DNA of 64,000 bases from Tubiluchus corallicola (taxonomy: Eukaryota > Priapulida > Priapulimorpha > Priapulimorphida > Tubiluchidae). How positions within the stretch are numbered: position 1 is the stretch's first letter; every line of letters starts with the position of its first letter. This document shows positions 52,501 through 64,000 of the stretch, one piece after another. The DNA lies in contig JAQGDQ010000135.1 in the NCBI GenBank assembly GCA_030141605.1, forward strand, positions 1 to 64,000. The letters run 5' to 3'. The translations under genes and the position numbers were made by a program. The notes under the pieces are model-generated. The model ran no database searches. It was given only the letters and a program-made list of their open reading frames with translations, and had not been told where the DNA came from.

Positions 52501-55500
52501 ACATAAAAAAAATTACGGCTTATATAAGTGAATCTTACCTTTGGCACAGGCAACAGTGCTGGTGCCCTCTGCGCAGTTACAACCATACTTGTCCCACTGA
52601 TCAAAACATGCTGAATCTTGTCCACAGGGAGAGCCACTACAGACGTCCTCTCTTCTCGGACAATGGCTAGTAACACGACGAGAGGAAAGCGGACGATTTA
52701 AATCCAACCTGTACAAAGTCGAAAAATGAAACCTTACTATTTCTTCTTTTGCAACACAGCAATTTGGCATCATATAAAACATAACAATTATAAATACATT
52801 TGATTTAGTAGAAATCAAATAAACGACTACAAGACTGAAATGAAGTAAATAGTGAAGACGCAACTAATGGGATACATGTGTAGAAGCCCAGTGGTGCAAA
52901 CATGACAGTACACATTTAACAGTAAACTTACAAAATAATGCCCATACTACTAATACAAGCATTCATAAAGACCTTAACAAAATAGTCTGAGAAATTGTGA
53001 TTTTTAAATCCCATTTTAATAGATTTTCATTCTGCCTATACATTTTTATCACAAGTTTATTTTATTTTCTCTGCTGTACTCACTTTTCGTTCAGGTTAAT
53101 AAAAGTAACAGCAACAAAAATGCAAATAGGCAACGAATGTTACTCCATAGTACTTGTGCTATTAATAAACTTTCAAATTTATCAAAATGTCCATCTTGAA
53201 AATAATTAAACAACAGTTGCATCTATGATAATGCACATATTCAACGAACATACGATAAAAAGGTACTCCATTTAATTTTAAGTTGGTTTTATATAAAAGC
53301 ATCATTATCTACAGTATAGGACACTTAAAGTACCTCTAACTAATATAATATAAGTGTTCTGTTTATACCTAATTTTACAAAAATGTTTTGTAATAATTCA
53401 TCTTACAAAAAATGCATTCTTAATATTATACACATCTCGATCCTTATAATTTTTTTGTAGTTACTGACTGTTGTACACTAAACTACAATTTATATAATCT
53501 CTTGTAGAAAAATATAAGGCAGCTGTGACTAAGAAGACAGGGTGTCTCGAATTTTCAAAATCTAACTTTGAATCGACAACCAGGAGACACAATTTGAAAC
53601 ATACGAAGTAATACAAAATCAATGTGTATTATATGCCAGAAATCTACGCCTTGATTTATACAAAAAAGTAATAAATTACCTAACATCATTTACAGTCACA
53701 CTGCGAATACAGCCAATGAAATCACTACTACGGACGTGGTCAGGTCTGTCCAGAAACGTGGCAATAGTTCTTACTCCACCAAGACTCATGCGCTGACCAT
53801 TCAGTCGCAAAAACCTGCAAAAGAATTCTATATTACATCTGAGTTGTACCAAGTGTTTGATACGACAGTGTTCGAAACAAACATCAAAGTTTTAAGTTAC
53901 CGTACTTCGCTTTCTGATGCAGTTTCATGCGAGCTTTCAATATATCATGGCATCAAAAGTGTCTTTGAGCAAATCAAACAAGCACTTCTGCTTCTATTGT
54001 ACACACTACATGAATCTGCCATGCTGGCAAGTAGCAAGTCACGAATAAGTTCATAACCGTTTTTATGTAAACAATACAGTACAGTATAACACAATACAAT
54101 ATAATACAAAAATTGACAAGTGACTACATTTTTAAAATAGCATACTAAGCATGTATTACTCTTAGTATTAATGATAATAAAGACTTCATAATAAGTATGA
54201 TGCTTACTCAGTGGTAGCCTTAGATGATCCAGATGCCTGACACCAATCCTGATGACAATCTTCACATTTTTGTTCATTACATAGACCATAACTAATGCTC
54301 GACCACTGGAAAATAAATGGCAGTCTTTACTAACTTGCTGCTTAACACAGATTTATTTAATTATAATATGCCAAAATGCTTAGCACAATAGATAAATACA
54401 GTAACAAACGTACGTAAATCAAATATAGAAACAAAAGCCACTGAGAAACATAGCTAACACACCTTTCCTCTCCGCTGAGCCTTCAACTTATACCACTGAC
54501 CATCACTAACTGACCCACTAGTGGACAACCGAGTGATAACACCATCTAATTTGTAAGACAGCACTGGCCTTCCTTTGACCAACTCCAGAGCAATGAATGT
54601 AGATGAATCTCCTACATGGTCGTCACTGTTGTATAAGAGCAAGGCATCTTGTGAGACTGTGGCAAACTCGATAACAATGTCATTATTCAACTCATTCAGC
54701 GAAGTGAACTCCATGTAGCTGAGGGAAGGAAATCCGAAGCTGGAGAATTCGCAAAGCTCACCATAGAAGCCAAATGAACATTTGCAGTGGAAGTCATGTG
54801 CTGTTGCCAAACAAGTACCAGAGTTCAAACACGGTTGTGTGGAACACTTACCAATAGTAACGTCACAATTTTTTCCGGTAAATCCCTCTTGGCACTGACA
54901 GTTGTAGCCACCAAACGTGTTCACACAAGCACCGTTGCTGTGGCACACGCCAGGAATTAGACACTCGTCAACGTCCAACTCACAGCGCGCCCCGTGATAT
55001 GCATCTGGACAGGAACAAAATGTTACACCTGCTTGCAAGGAACAAAGTCCGCCGTTCTGACAAACGTTCTCGCTGCACTGGCCTAAGGGAATTTCACAGT
55101 TCTGTCCAGTAAATTGATTTGAACAAGTACACAAGTACGTGTGGTCAGTATATAAAGACTTGTAACTGAGAGAAGCACTGTCAAACATCACTGGCTCACC
55201 ATAAGCTATTGTCCTGCTAGAACATTTACCCTGATTCAAACATGGCGAAGAAATGCAGGGACTGTGGCCAACTTGTAAAATAGGAATACCCGTGGATGCT
55301 TTAATAGCAGCCTGGTTCTTCAAAACAACTCGGGAAATGTTGCTTGGAGGCAAGTAATTGCCATCCTTTAATCGCACGGCCATTTGCAACACTTGTTCGT
55401 TGTTTGATTTTTTCATGCTGTAAATGACAACAGAATTGTCAGTAGGGAAAAGCCCATTTACGGCTTTTACATACAGCTGGTAATACTTATGCATGAAATC

Positions 55501-58500
55501 GGCCGCACCATGTGCTACGACTGTAATGCTATTGTCCATTGTCACATTAGAGAATAAATGTGTTTCCACTTGAATGTTTGAGTAAACTTTTGGGTGAATG
55601 CCATCTGTCCCACTAATGTTCAGCAAGTAAACTGTATCTTCAACTGGCTGATGAATCATGTGTAAGTCACAGCCGCTTGGTATGCTGAATACATTCAAAT
55701 CACCGCCAACGATTTGACATCGATAGTCACCGCCAAGGTCTGGATCATTTGGTTGAACTGAAGCTATTTTTCCGAAACTATAATAGTCATCTAGAACATA
55801 AACTAGCACAGTCAGGTGTCTAGAAGAAGACGGATTATCATTTATGTCATTAACAAACACAGTGATGTGACTTACTGCAGATCTCGGCGGATTCCCACTA
55901 TCCGTAACTTCTACAGAAAGTTCATATTTATCCTGTGCTTCTCTGTCAAGAACCTTTAGCGTCTGCAGCACTCCTGTTTTTGCATCAAGTCTAAACACGT
56001 TATCGTAGATGCCCTTTACTAATTTGTACCTAAATGGGCCTCCGTTCGTCTCCGAATCAGCATCTTCGGCAAATAATGTAAGAAACGATGTGTACATCGG
56101 CTGACCTTCAGCGACATGTGCCTTGGTGGAATTTTTGAGCAGCTTTGGCCCATTGTCGTTTATATCATCTAAAATGACAGTCACAATAGCCGTACCAGTC
56201 TCTGGAGGTACACCTGTATCGACTGCAGCGATTGTTAAGTTATAGACCGGAATTTTCTCTCGATCCAAGCGGCTGTTTGTTCTAATTTGGCCAGTTTCAG
56301 AATTAATGGCAAATGCGTCTCCAATGTTACCACCAGCGATCTTAAATGAAAACTGTCGATTCGCAGGATTCATGTCATGGTCTGTAGCAGTGACTTTGGT
56401 AATTGAAGCACCAATAGCAGCATCCTCAGAGATGCGTTCCACATAGTAACTAGGATAAAAAACAGGTGGATCGTTAGCATCTTCTATTTTAATGTGGATC
56501 ATGCATTCATCTGTGTCATTACCCACTATGCTTCCTGGATTTTTGGCCAGCGCAGTGAGAATTACTTCAGGAATCTTTTCCCTGTCCAGCTGCCTCAAGA
56601 CAAGCACCACACCACGCTCTCTGTCAATAGTAAATTCGCGTCTTCTATTTGCACCTATCAACGAATAATGGATAACACCTTCAAGACCTTTATCATCATC
56701 GATAGCAGTGATTTGGCCTACCTCAAAACCCAGGGGTACCATTTCGCTCACGGTAAACCTGTACTGTTTCTGAAGAAACCTGGGTCGGTACTCGTTCACA
56801 CCTGTTACATGAATATTCACTCTAGTTGTGGCAAACTTGGCAGAATCGCCGACATTGATTGCCATAACCTCGAGTGAGTACTCAGAACGCTTTTCGTAAT
56901 CAAGTGATGTCAGCGAAATAATTCTGCCCGATTTTTTATCAATTTCGAACAGCACTTTGTCTCCACCAACAATGGCATAATCTGTCGCGGCATGGATATG
57001 AGAGTCGGCATCATGTGCAGTAAGTACCATGACCTCGGTTCCAGGACTGGAATTCTCCTCGATGTATGCATCATATTCAGACTGTGAAAATACCGGGGAA
57101 TTGTCATTCTCATCGGTCAAGGTAATGAACACTGGCACATATGCATGTTTAGTATCAAAGGCGCCATCTTGAGCACTGATATTGAGAACATGTGATGACA
57201 CCGTGTCAAAATCTAATGCCCTGCTAGCCATTAAGATGCCATCATGGCTGCCAATGGTAAACAAGTCACTATTGTCATCGCTAACTATACTATAGGTGAC
57301 TAAACCATTGGTGCCTTCATCGCGATCCCGAGCCTTAACTGCAATGATAGACGAACTGACTGGATGATTTTCAGAAATGGTGACATTATACGAAGGCTGG
57401 TCAAAAGCAGGACTGTATTTGTTTGGACTCGTCATATGCAGCTGAACGGTAGTTGTAGCTTGCTGAGGAGGATTTCCTTGATCAATGGCTGCAACTCTCA
57501 GAGTAAGATCCTTAGCTCTGATATTTGACAGCTGTCTGGTGACTTTAACAATACCTGTAAAAATAAGTTTACATTTATGTTGATGCAAACATCAATAAAC
57601 TTTGTTATAATCCTTTTTCAAATACTTGAAACATGATCAAAATTCTGTTTCATAGCTATAATTAAAGTACATAGACTATTTTTTGCCTCTCGAATTAAAT
57701 AAAATAAAGGCCAATGGTAACATCAGTAATTATATTATATGCAAAATTGTAACAAGAATCTATCGTAGGCAGCTTAGACTCATTCTTGTGGAACATTCAA
57801 CGAGATAGATGGCATGTTGGTATGTCCAGAAATTTTGTGGCACGACCTTTGATTCTGTTCACAGTAACATTGATGACACTGTTGAAATTGAACAGGACTG
57901 GCCATTTGCACCTCATTCTTGGAATGTGTCAATTAGCAAAAAGAACAAAAGTTTTAATAGATGCAAAGGAGCGTAATTAAAAGCAAATAGTCAGACAATA
58001 ATCTACCTGTAGTTTCGTCAACAGTGAACATTTTGCTGCCGCTGCCTCCAGTGATGTGGTACCTGACCAGAGCATTGTCCCCAAAATCTTCTTTGTCCTC
58101 GGCAAACACCTACAAAAATTAGAAACACTAATAGCAAGATTTTATGAGAGAACCTACGACCAAAGTTTTTGTTGACTAATGCAAAAAGTAAATTGTATCA
58201 CAAAATTAATCTAGGCTCTGAAAAGCGAATATAATTAGTAATCACTTTAATATGAATAAACTAGTACTTGTGGGAGCGTATTTACAAATAGGTTAACTAG
58301 ACTGTAACCTAGGGTGCCAAACTTTGAGGGGTCCCAGTGTCAATAAATTCTTACTCTCCTCAGAAAATACGTATCCTTTCATATTCACATATTTAATAAT
58401 GTACGACAAGCAGTTACTGAGACTGATTTTAAATAAAAGCCAAATAACAAATTAATAAACAAGTATGGTTATTACATAAAAGGTAATAAATCACAAGCAA

Positions 58501-61500
58501 TTGTGAAACCTGCTTAGATATAATCGCTATGCAAATATGACTGTGTAATTAATAATAAAAACGGAGGCAGTAGCTAATAGTGCTGCTAATACACATTAAG
58601 TAATTGTGTATTATGCTTCATACATGTACACAAACAACCATAAATTCACCATATAAGTAAGCAGGAACTATCATCCTAGGGTGTCCTAATGTCTCGATAC
58701 GTCAGCACAGCACCTGAGCACTTGGACATGCAGGATCAGTTGTTATTTATTTAGATTAAATTAAGGTATACCATGATCACAAGGGACTATGTGGTCTAGT
58801 GGCCACCGCATTAGCATGTGATTCAGTGTCCATGGTTCACATTTTTTACATTTCTCCTTTTTTGGCTACTTGCTTTCAAAAACTTAATAAGCATATTGGT
58901 TATAGCCTGACTTCAGGCTACAAGTGAAGGTAAGCTATAAATCATAGGTTAATACGACATGTGTGTCCAGACACTTACCGTTAAAATTGATGTTCCTACT
59001 TGCACATTCTTTGGCACATAGGAAGAATATTCAGCTTCAGCAAACACTGGAGCGTGATTGTTAGCATCAATGATGTTTACAACCACTGCCACTTCTGAAG
59101 ATAACATCGGCTGCCCGGCGTCCATTGCTACCAAAGTCAGCACGAATCTGTTTTTGTCCAGATTTTGACTGAAGACAAACACTTCTTTAGACATTATTAG
59201 GCCACTGGTAGAATTGATCACAAAGCTGTCCAATGGTTCCAAAAATTTGTAGCTTACATCAGAATTTGGACCCTCCTGATCAGCATCTGTGGCAGAGACC
59301 ATGCCCACAAAGGAGAAGGTAGGACTCATCTCCAAAAACTCAAAATGGTACTCAGATTCTCCAAAAACTGGAGCATTATCATTTTCGTCTATGATCTCTA
59401 TTAACAGTGGTGATTCTACACGCCAGTTGTCGTCGACGGCTGCAACTGTAAGAGTATACTCGGCTTGCTCTTCCCGGTCTAGGTGCCCCATTACTGTCAA
59501 ATTCCCACTCAACTGATCAATAGCAAACTTATTGCCAGAGTTCTTAGTGAGGTAATATGAAGCATTTGCATTCAGCGGGCCATCAGCATCCGAAGTGGTC
59601 ACTTGAACGACAAAAGTACCAATATTTGAATTTTCCTGGACACTCTCCGTAAACAACCTTGTAAAGCGAGGTGGATTATCATTCTGGTCTTCAACAGTGA
59701 CCACCATAATGGCTGATCCAGACAAAGCCGGAACACCATTGTCTGTAGCCACAACTGTCAGGCGGTACAGTGTTTGCTTCTCATAGTCTAACTTCACAGT
59801 GGTCCTAACCATACCATTATTAGCATCTATGACAAAAGCACTGTCTTCGTTACCAGCTGGTAACAAACTATAGGTAATTTGGGAGTTTGGGCCACTGTCC
59901 AGGTCTGTAGCCAGCACTTTCAATACATTCACAGGTGGTGGTTCTTCTTCAAGAATGGTAACATGGTACACAGATTTGGAAAATACTGGTGCATTGTCAT
60001 TAGTGTCGACAACTTCGATGCCAACGACGGTGAAGTCTGAAACAGAATCGTCGTCCGAGTCTCTTGCTTCCAGCCACAGCTGATACTCGTGAGTCATTTC
60101 ATAGTCCAATCCCTCAGTTATGCGCAAGATGCCATTTTGTTCGATGGCAAACACATTACCATGGTTACCAGCAGCAATGTGGTACGATATTCTGCCTGCA
60201 GGGCCAGATTTTGGTGAGACAGCAGAAACCTAAAGAAAGAAAAGAAAGGCATGTACAACTCATTTTTCTTTATCTCTTTTTCAATTAACCAATAAGGAAA
60301 ATTGCTGAGTGAGTTCTAAGTAAAAGCTGATGACATTACATGCCATGAATGTTCGGAAATTTATAAAATATCTGTTTGGAAAAAATTTAATGCATAATAA
60401 ATTTGATGGTGAATAATCATTTATTATTATCGTAGATTTGTAAAATTGGAAGTCCTTGTCTTCCTTTAACACAAAAAATTACTTGGTAATCGGAACTGGC
60501 TCGACACTCGACACCGTAATACCAACCTCTGTAACAACCGTGTTAGTTGTATCCTCCCTAAAGCGGAAGTGTCTCGTGCCCGAATTGAAAACTGGAAACA
60601 GGTGAGCAGGTCTCGTGTATACTTCTAGCTTGGCAGTTGCCGACTTGGATGGAGAGCCACCATCTGTAGCATGCACCTGAGAAAAGAAGATAACAATCAT
60701 TGTAGCTTTTAACTGGATCGTAAAACATTTTCCACATTGGTAAATTGGAATAACTAATACATATAACAAGAAATTAATACAATTGCCAAAACAATGGCAA
60801 ATACCGAACTATACTTACTGTTAGTTTGTATGGATCGTCTGTCCGCATGCTGGTTAGGCGAGATGCCGTCTTAATGACACCTGTGTTTGGATTTAGGATG
60901 AACGCACTTGCATCAGGTCCAGTTATTGTATAGTGCAGCTTCCCATTTTCACCAGCATCAGCATCTACAGCTACAACACCAGCTACAAACAATCCTGAAA
61001 AAAAATTTATTGAAAAAATATTGCAGCATCAATTATCATAGTATATACTATTATTATGAATAGCTAAACAGTTTGCTGAAAGAATTCCAGGTATCACAGA
61101 TTTTATTATTCATGAAATGCTTAAAACTAGGTCTTTTCGTGTCTTTGTAAATAATCAACTCACAATAAAGGATCAATATAATGCCTGGAATTCAAAAGAA
61201 CATTCACAGCGCTGAACTACACGGATGGCCTAAACAAAAGCTTAAATTTAAGTTCATTACAGGTTTCAATAGTATAAAACATCCAGTCGTTTATTTATGT
61301 TATCTGTATCACTAAAGTGTAAAAATTTGTTTTTGTATTGATGAATCACTTGCCTGGTTTTGCTGGTGTAGGTATGTTCGCAACAAAAGTATCTCGCTCA
61401 AACACTGGCTCGTTATCATTCTCGTCTTCAACCGTAACCATGACAACCGCTTCTGCTGATTGGGGGTTTGACACGCTTGAATCAGCAACCTGTACTATAA

Positions 61501-63879
61501 GCCTGTAGAGGTCTTGCTCTTCACGGTCTAGCGGAGCAGTTGTGACAATGTGGCCAGTAGCAGAGTTGATGGCAAATTTATTATTGTGTCCAGAAACAAA
61601 ACTATATCTAAAAAGAATGCAAGATTATAACACGAAAACAAACAATAAATAATGTAATTGGTGCATTGCATAAATAACCAAGTTTAACAAAGTGATAGAA
61701 GGATCCAGTTACTCTAAAGTGATTGCCACACCTCTGGTGAACTGAAAACCCTAGCTTTTTGCCATGATGTCAGTGGTGTAGCAAGTGCATGTGACACCCA
61801 GGGGAAAAAACTTTCTGGCACCCCACTCTTCTAATATTTTGGTCACTTGTTTCATGGGTGAAGCAACAAATTGTGCAATTTTTTGCATCCCTGAGCCCCA
61901 TTTTCCTTTTTTGACATGATGGGATAAAGTTAAACGAATTCTTTCTAACAATCACCCTGAGTTTGATATGTAGTACTGCAGCCGAATAACTCTTTTGTGT
62001 GCTGTTATCCCAAAACTATCGATCTTTTAAGCCACAACACACTCTACATGCCATTAAGTAACAGCATTAGTCTTTTTTTCAGAATGCACATGGTAATTAA
62101 GCTAGCTACGATGATCTCTGACTAGCCAGTTTTGGTGTAGTTTGAAAACTTTTGTTAATTGCTAATGTCGGATTAGTAATTAAGAATTAACAGTCATTAA
62201 ACTCTAGAAGAATTTTTCGCACTCTCACACTTGCACCCGGGGGATAATTACCCCGGTTGCCCACCACTTTACTACGGCTCTGCATGATATATATTATCAG
62301 TTTAAGTGCAATATTAAAAAACAGGGAGCAACCATCCCAAGAAACAAGAAGAAACCTGTTCTAGATCAACAAATCCAGTATATACTAAGCTCGCAATAGT
62401 ACCTTAGTCTAGCATTTTCTCCCACATCTTTATCTTCTGCATGCATGTCGATCACACGACGACCGGCTGGCAGGTTCTCTCTGATACTAGATGTGTAATG
62501 TTCGCTGGTGAACACTGGGGCATGATCGTTGACGTCTTGTACGATAATCTTCACCTGACCTGTCCCACTCAACATGGGCACACCTAGAGAAAAAGTAGCC
62601 TTGTCAATCTTACAATCATATTATTTCTATAAATACAGCATATGTATGTTTGGTAACCTGTATGAAGGGCATATTTATAAACAGAGCATAAGCAGAACGG
62701 TGTAGTTACACTGGAAATGAAAATATATACATTTGAAATGCTTTAAAAATTGCATTTCAAAAATCAGCATGCCACGTAATGCAACAACAGCTAAAATGCA
62801 ACAACAACAACAACAGTCACTGCTGTATGTAACTTGAAAATTAAAGCATATCTGAAATGAAGCGCATCTTAGGCGATCACTGATCAGTTATTTTAAAACA
62901 GAATGAGTTAGTTTAAACATATTTATTTTATAATCTCTGGACAAAACAGTGTAACTGACACAAAAAGTCCTCTGGTTACAGAGATAGTACAAATACAATA
63001 CATGAAAGATAAAAGTGCACGATTAATATATACGTAACAATTAAACAACCTTGTTAGACAACAATCAAACAAACACAACAAAATCGCTGCTATTTTGTTC
63101 CTAAAGCTGGACGCTATCAAATTTTGTGACCTACAGCAAAATCTAGATAATAATAGCTCAGTTTCTTACAGAATGACAATAAAAAATAAAAACTGCAAAA
63201 CACAAACCGGAGTCAGTTGCAACAATCGATAACCAATATGTATCTCTCAGTTCTCTGTCCAAGCTGCGATGCAAAATTATCTTGCCGTTTTCAGCACCAA
63301 TTTCAAACAGTCCATCGTAGCTTTCATCCAGTGAGTACGTCAGTTGCGCATTCTTGGGCGAATCTGCATCGTGAGCGGTGATTGTAGCAATGGTCGCCGG
63401 CAATTTGGACATGTTCTCCAGGACGTGGACAACGTACGGAGAATGGTGGAAGACGGGCGGTGAGTCATTTATGTCTTTCACTACAATGCGAATAGTTGCC
63501 GTATCCTTTTTTGGATCTATGCCCAAATCTTCAGCACTAATGGTTAAGGTGTACATTTGCACTCGTTCGTAATCAAGAGGCTTCGCCACTGAAACAACAC
63601 CAGTTTTCAGATTGAGGTCAAAATCGCGAGCATCATCACCAGCAACTATATAATAGCGCACCTCTCCATTATTGCCCGAGTCACGGTCATACGCAGAGAC
63701 ATTTAAAAGAACGGTTCCAACGCTAATATCTTCAGAGATGGTGGCGCTATAGTCGGTCAACTCAAACGTTGGGCTGTTGTCATTTTCATCGATGATCTTG
63801 ATGAAAATATCTTGCCGGCTAGAAAGTGGCTCCGTGCCTTTGTCCATTGCCATGACCGTTAACGTGTAATTTTCTTCAC
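49581..63879 (-). CDS. Fat4-type giant cadherin, partial (N-terminus beyond the right edge)
   Basis: Fat cadherins are type I membrane proteins acting with Dachsous in planar polarity and Hippo growth control. Visible exons, 5' to 3': 63208-63879, 62403-62583, 61354-61607, 60819-60994, 60527-60676, 58979-60229, 58007-58109, 54463-57554, 54208-54305, 53680-53814, 52539-52708, 52063-52313, 51267-51528, 49581-51031. They join in frame to 2747 aa plus stop. Order: about 15 cadherin repeats (DENDNSP, VNDHAPVF, DTNDNAPVF, DINDNGPK), a degenerate region of about 200 aa, four EGFs (one calcium-binding, DVDECLIPG), laminin-G 1 (starting GFPSLSYMEFTSL), EGF (QDSACFDQWDKYGC), laminin-G 2, EGF (CVDEWYHYRC), a TM helix (about 2338-2364) and a 383-aa tail. 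The tail has SFTCSEYEYD, WDYMFNWGPNF with VFKDIASL, and terminal EEYV, all resembling FAT4. The 61354-61607 exon is followed by a GC donor. The symbol is left empty because orthology needs a tree. Confidence 0.9.
49650..49727 (-). other. FAT4-type tail motif with NWGPNF and VFKDIASL
   Basis: The tail reads LSWDYMFNWGPNFENLV followed by VFKDIASL. Vertebrate FAT4 has a matching WDxxxNWGPxF..VFKDLASL block. The WGPxF core also resembles the distal part of the classical-cadherin catenin-binding region (NDWGPRF). Confidence 0.8.
49899..49928 (-). other. FAT4-type tail motif SFTCSEYEYD
   Basis: An acidic/serine stretch (SSADSSSDESGND) followed by SFTCSEYEYD, closely matching the equivalent block in vertebrate FAT4 tails as I know them (SFTCSEMEYD). 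Confidence 0.8.
57555..58978 (-). other. Introns of the Fat4-like gene flanking exon 58007-58109
   Basis: Two introns (57555-58006 and 58110-58978) without recognisable content. Splice sites are canonical. Confidence 0.7.
61771..62282. mobile_element. Non-autonomous hAT-like MITE, copy 2 (in a Fat4-like intron)
   Basis: This 512-bp element begins CAGTGGTGTAGCAAG and ends CTTTACTACGGCTCTG, with inverted-related ends. The flanks CATGATGT (61763-61770) and CATGATAT (62283-62290) match at 7 of 8 positions, a convincing 8-bp hAT target duplication. The body matches copy 1 at 9259-9868. It does not touch the exons at 61354-61607 and 62403-62583. Confidence 0.85.
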
Positions 63880-64000
63880 CTGAAAAAGGTATTGATGAAT
63901 TACAGTATCAGTTCTCTATTGCATTATGCAACTGCTAATCAATGAAGCAAGGCAATGAGGTTCTTTGCATAAGCTAATGAGAAATGGGTAAAATGTAGTA

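Noticed and set aside
56494-56877. Plus-strand open frame of 127 codons opposite the cadherin exon
   Set aside because: It is a shadow of the long, well-supported cadherin exon; other plus-strand frames at 49933-50853 and 59289 are likewise antisense shadows.
60479-60526. Extension of cadherin exon 60527-60676 past its donor (frame continues to ITK)
   Set aside because: A GAG|GTTGGT donor at 60527 gives an intact cadherin repeat (TVVTE joined to VSAVSPKSG); the longer version would break the repeat.

Overview
This is an AT-rich, intron-rich animal (metazoan) nuclear window. It has spliceosomal genes with GT-AG and a few GC-AG introns, large introns full of small decayed transposons, and genes typical of animals: a Fat-type giant cadherin, rhodopsin-class GPCRs, the nucleocytoplasmic O-GlcNAc transferase and the Hsp70 co-chaperone Hip. 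The species cannot be read from the sequence. Gene content and style fit an invertebrate, possibly an early-branching one such as a sponge, but that is inference only.

Layout. At the far left, 123-219 on the minus strand looks like the first coding exon of an unidentified gene that leaves the window. From 3117 to 22520 on the minus strand lies a complete ST13/Hip gene (12 coding exons, 418 aa; the joined exons stay in frame). Its 9.8-kb intron (10608-20449) holds two tandemly duplicated class A GPCR genes on the opposite strand. The first (11761-13199) carries an in-frame TAA and has lost the Pro of NPxxY, so it looks like a very young pseudogene. The second (16154-17654) is intact (309 aa). 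From 22530 to 30721 there is no confident gene but several mobile-element remains: a MITE, a long hairpin, a 914-bp fold-back element with 5-bp target duplications, and a broken non-LTR retrotransposon reverse transcriptase.

From 30722 to 45421 on the plus strand is a complete O-GlcNAc transferase gene (OGT; 21 coding exons, 1026 aa) with all TPRs and the catalytic core. A convergent intergenic region (45422-49580) follows, then a Fat4-type cadherin gene on the minus strand (49581-63879). Its N-terminal part lies beyond the right edge; 2747 residues are visible: cadherin repeats, EGF and laminin-G domains, a transmembrane helix and a cytoplasmic tail with motifs shared with vertebrate FAT4.

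The genes do not form an operon or pathway. ST13 and OGT are housekeeping, the Fat gene concerns adhesion and planar polarity, and the GPCRs are sensory or signalling receptors. The most notable points are the nested GPCR pair with a single-codon lesion, the conserved Fat4 tail, the fold-back element, and several MITE families, two of them with copies in different genes of this window.
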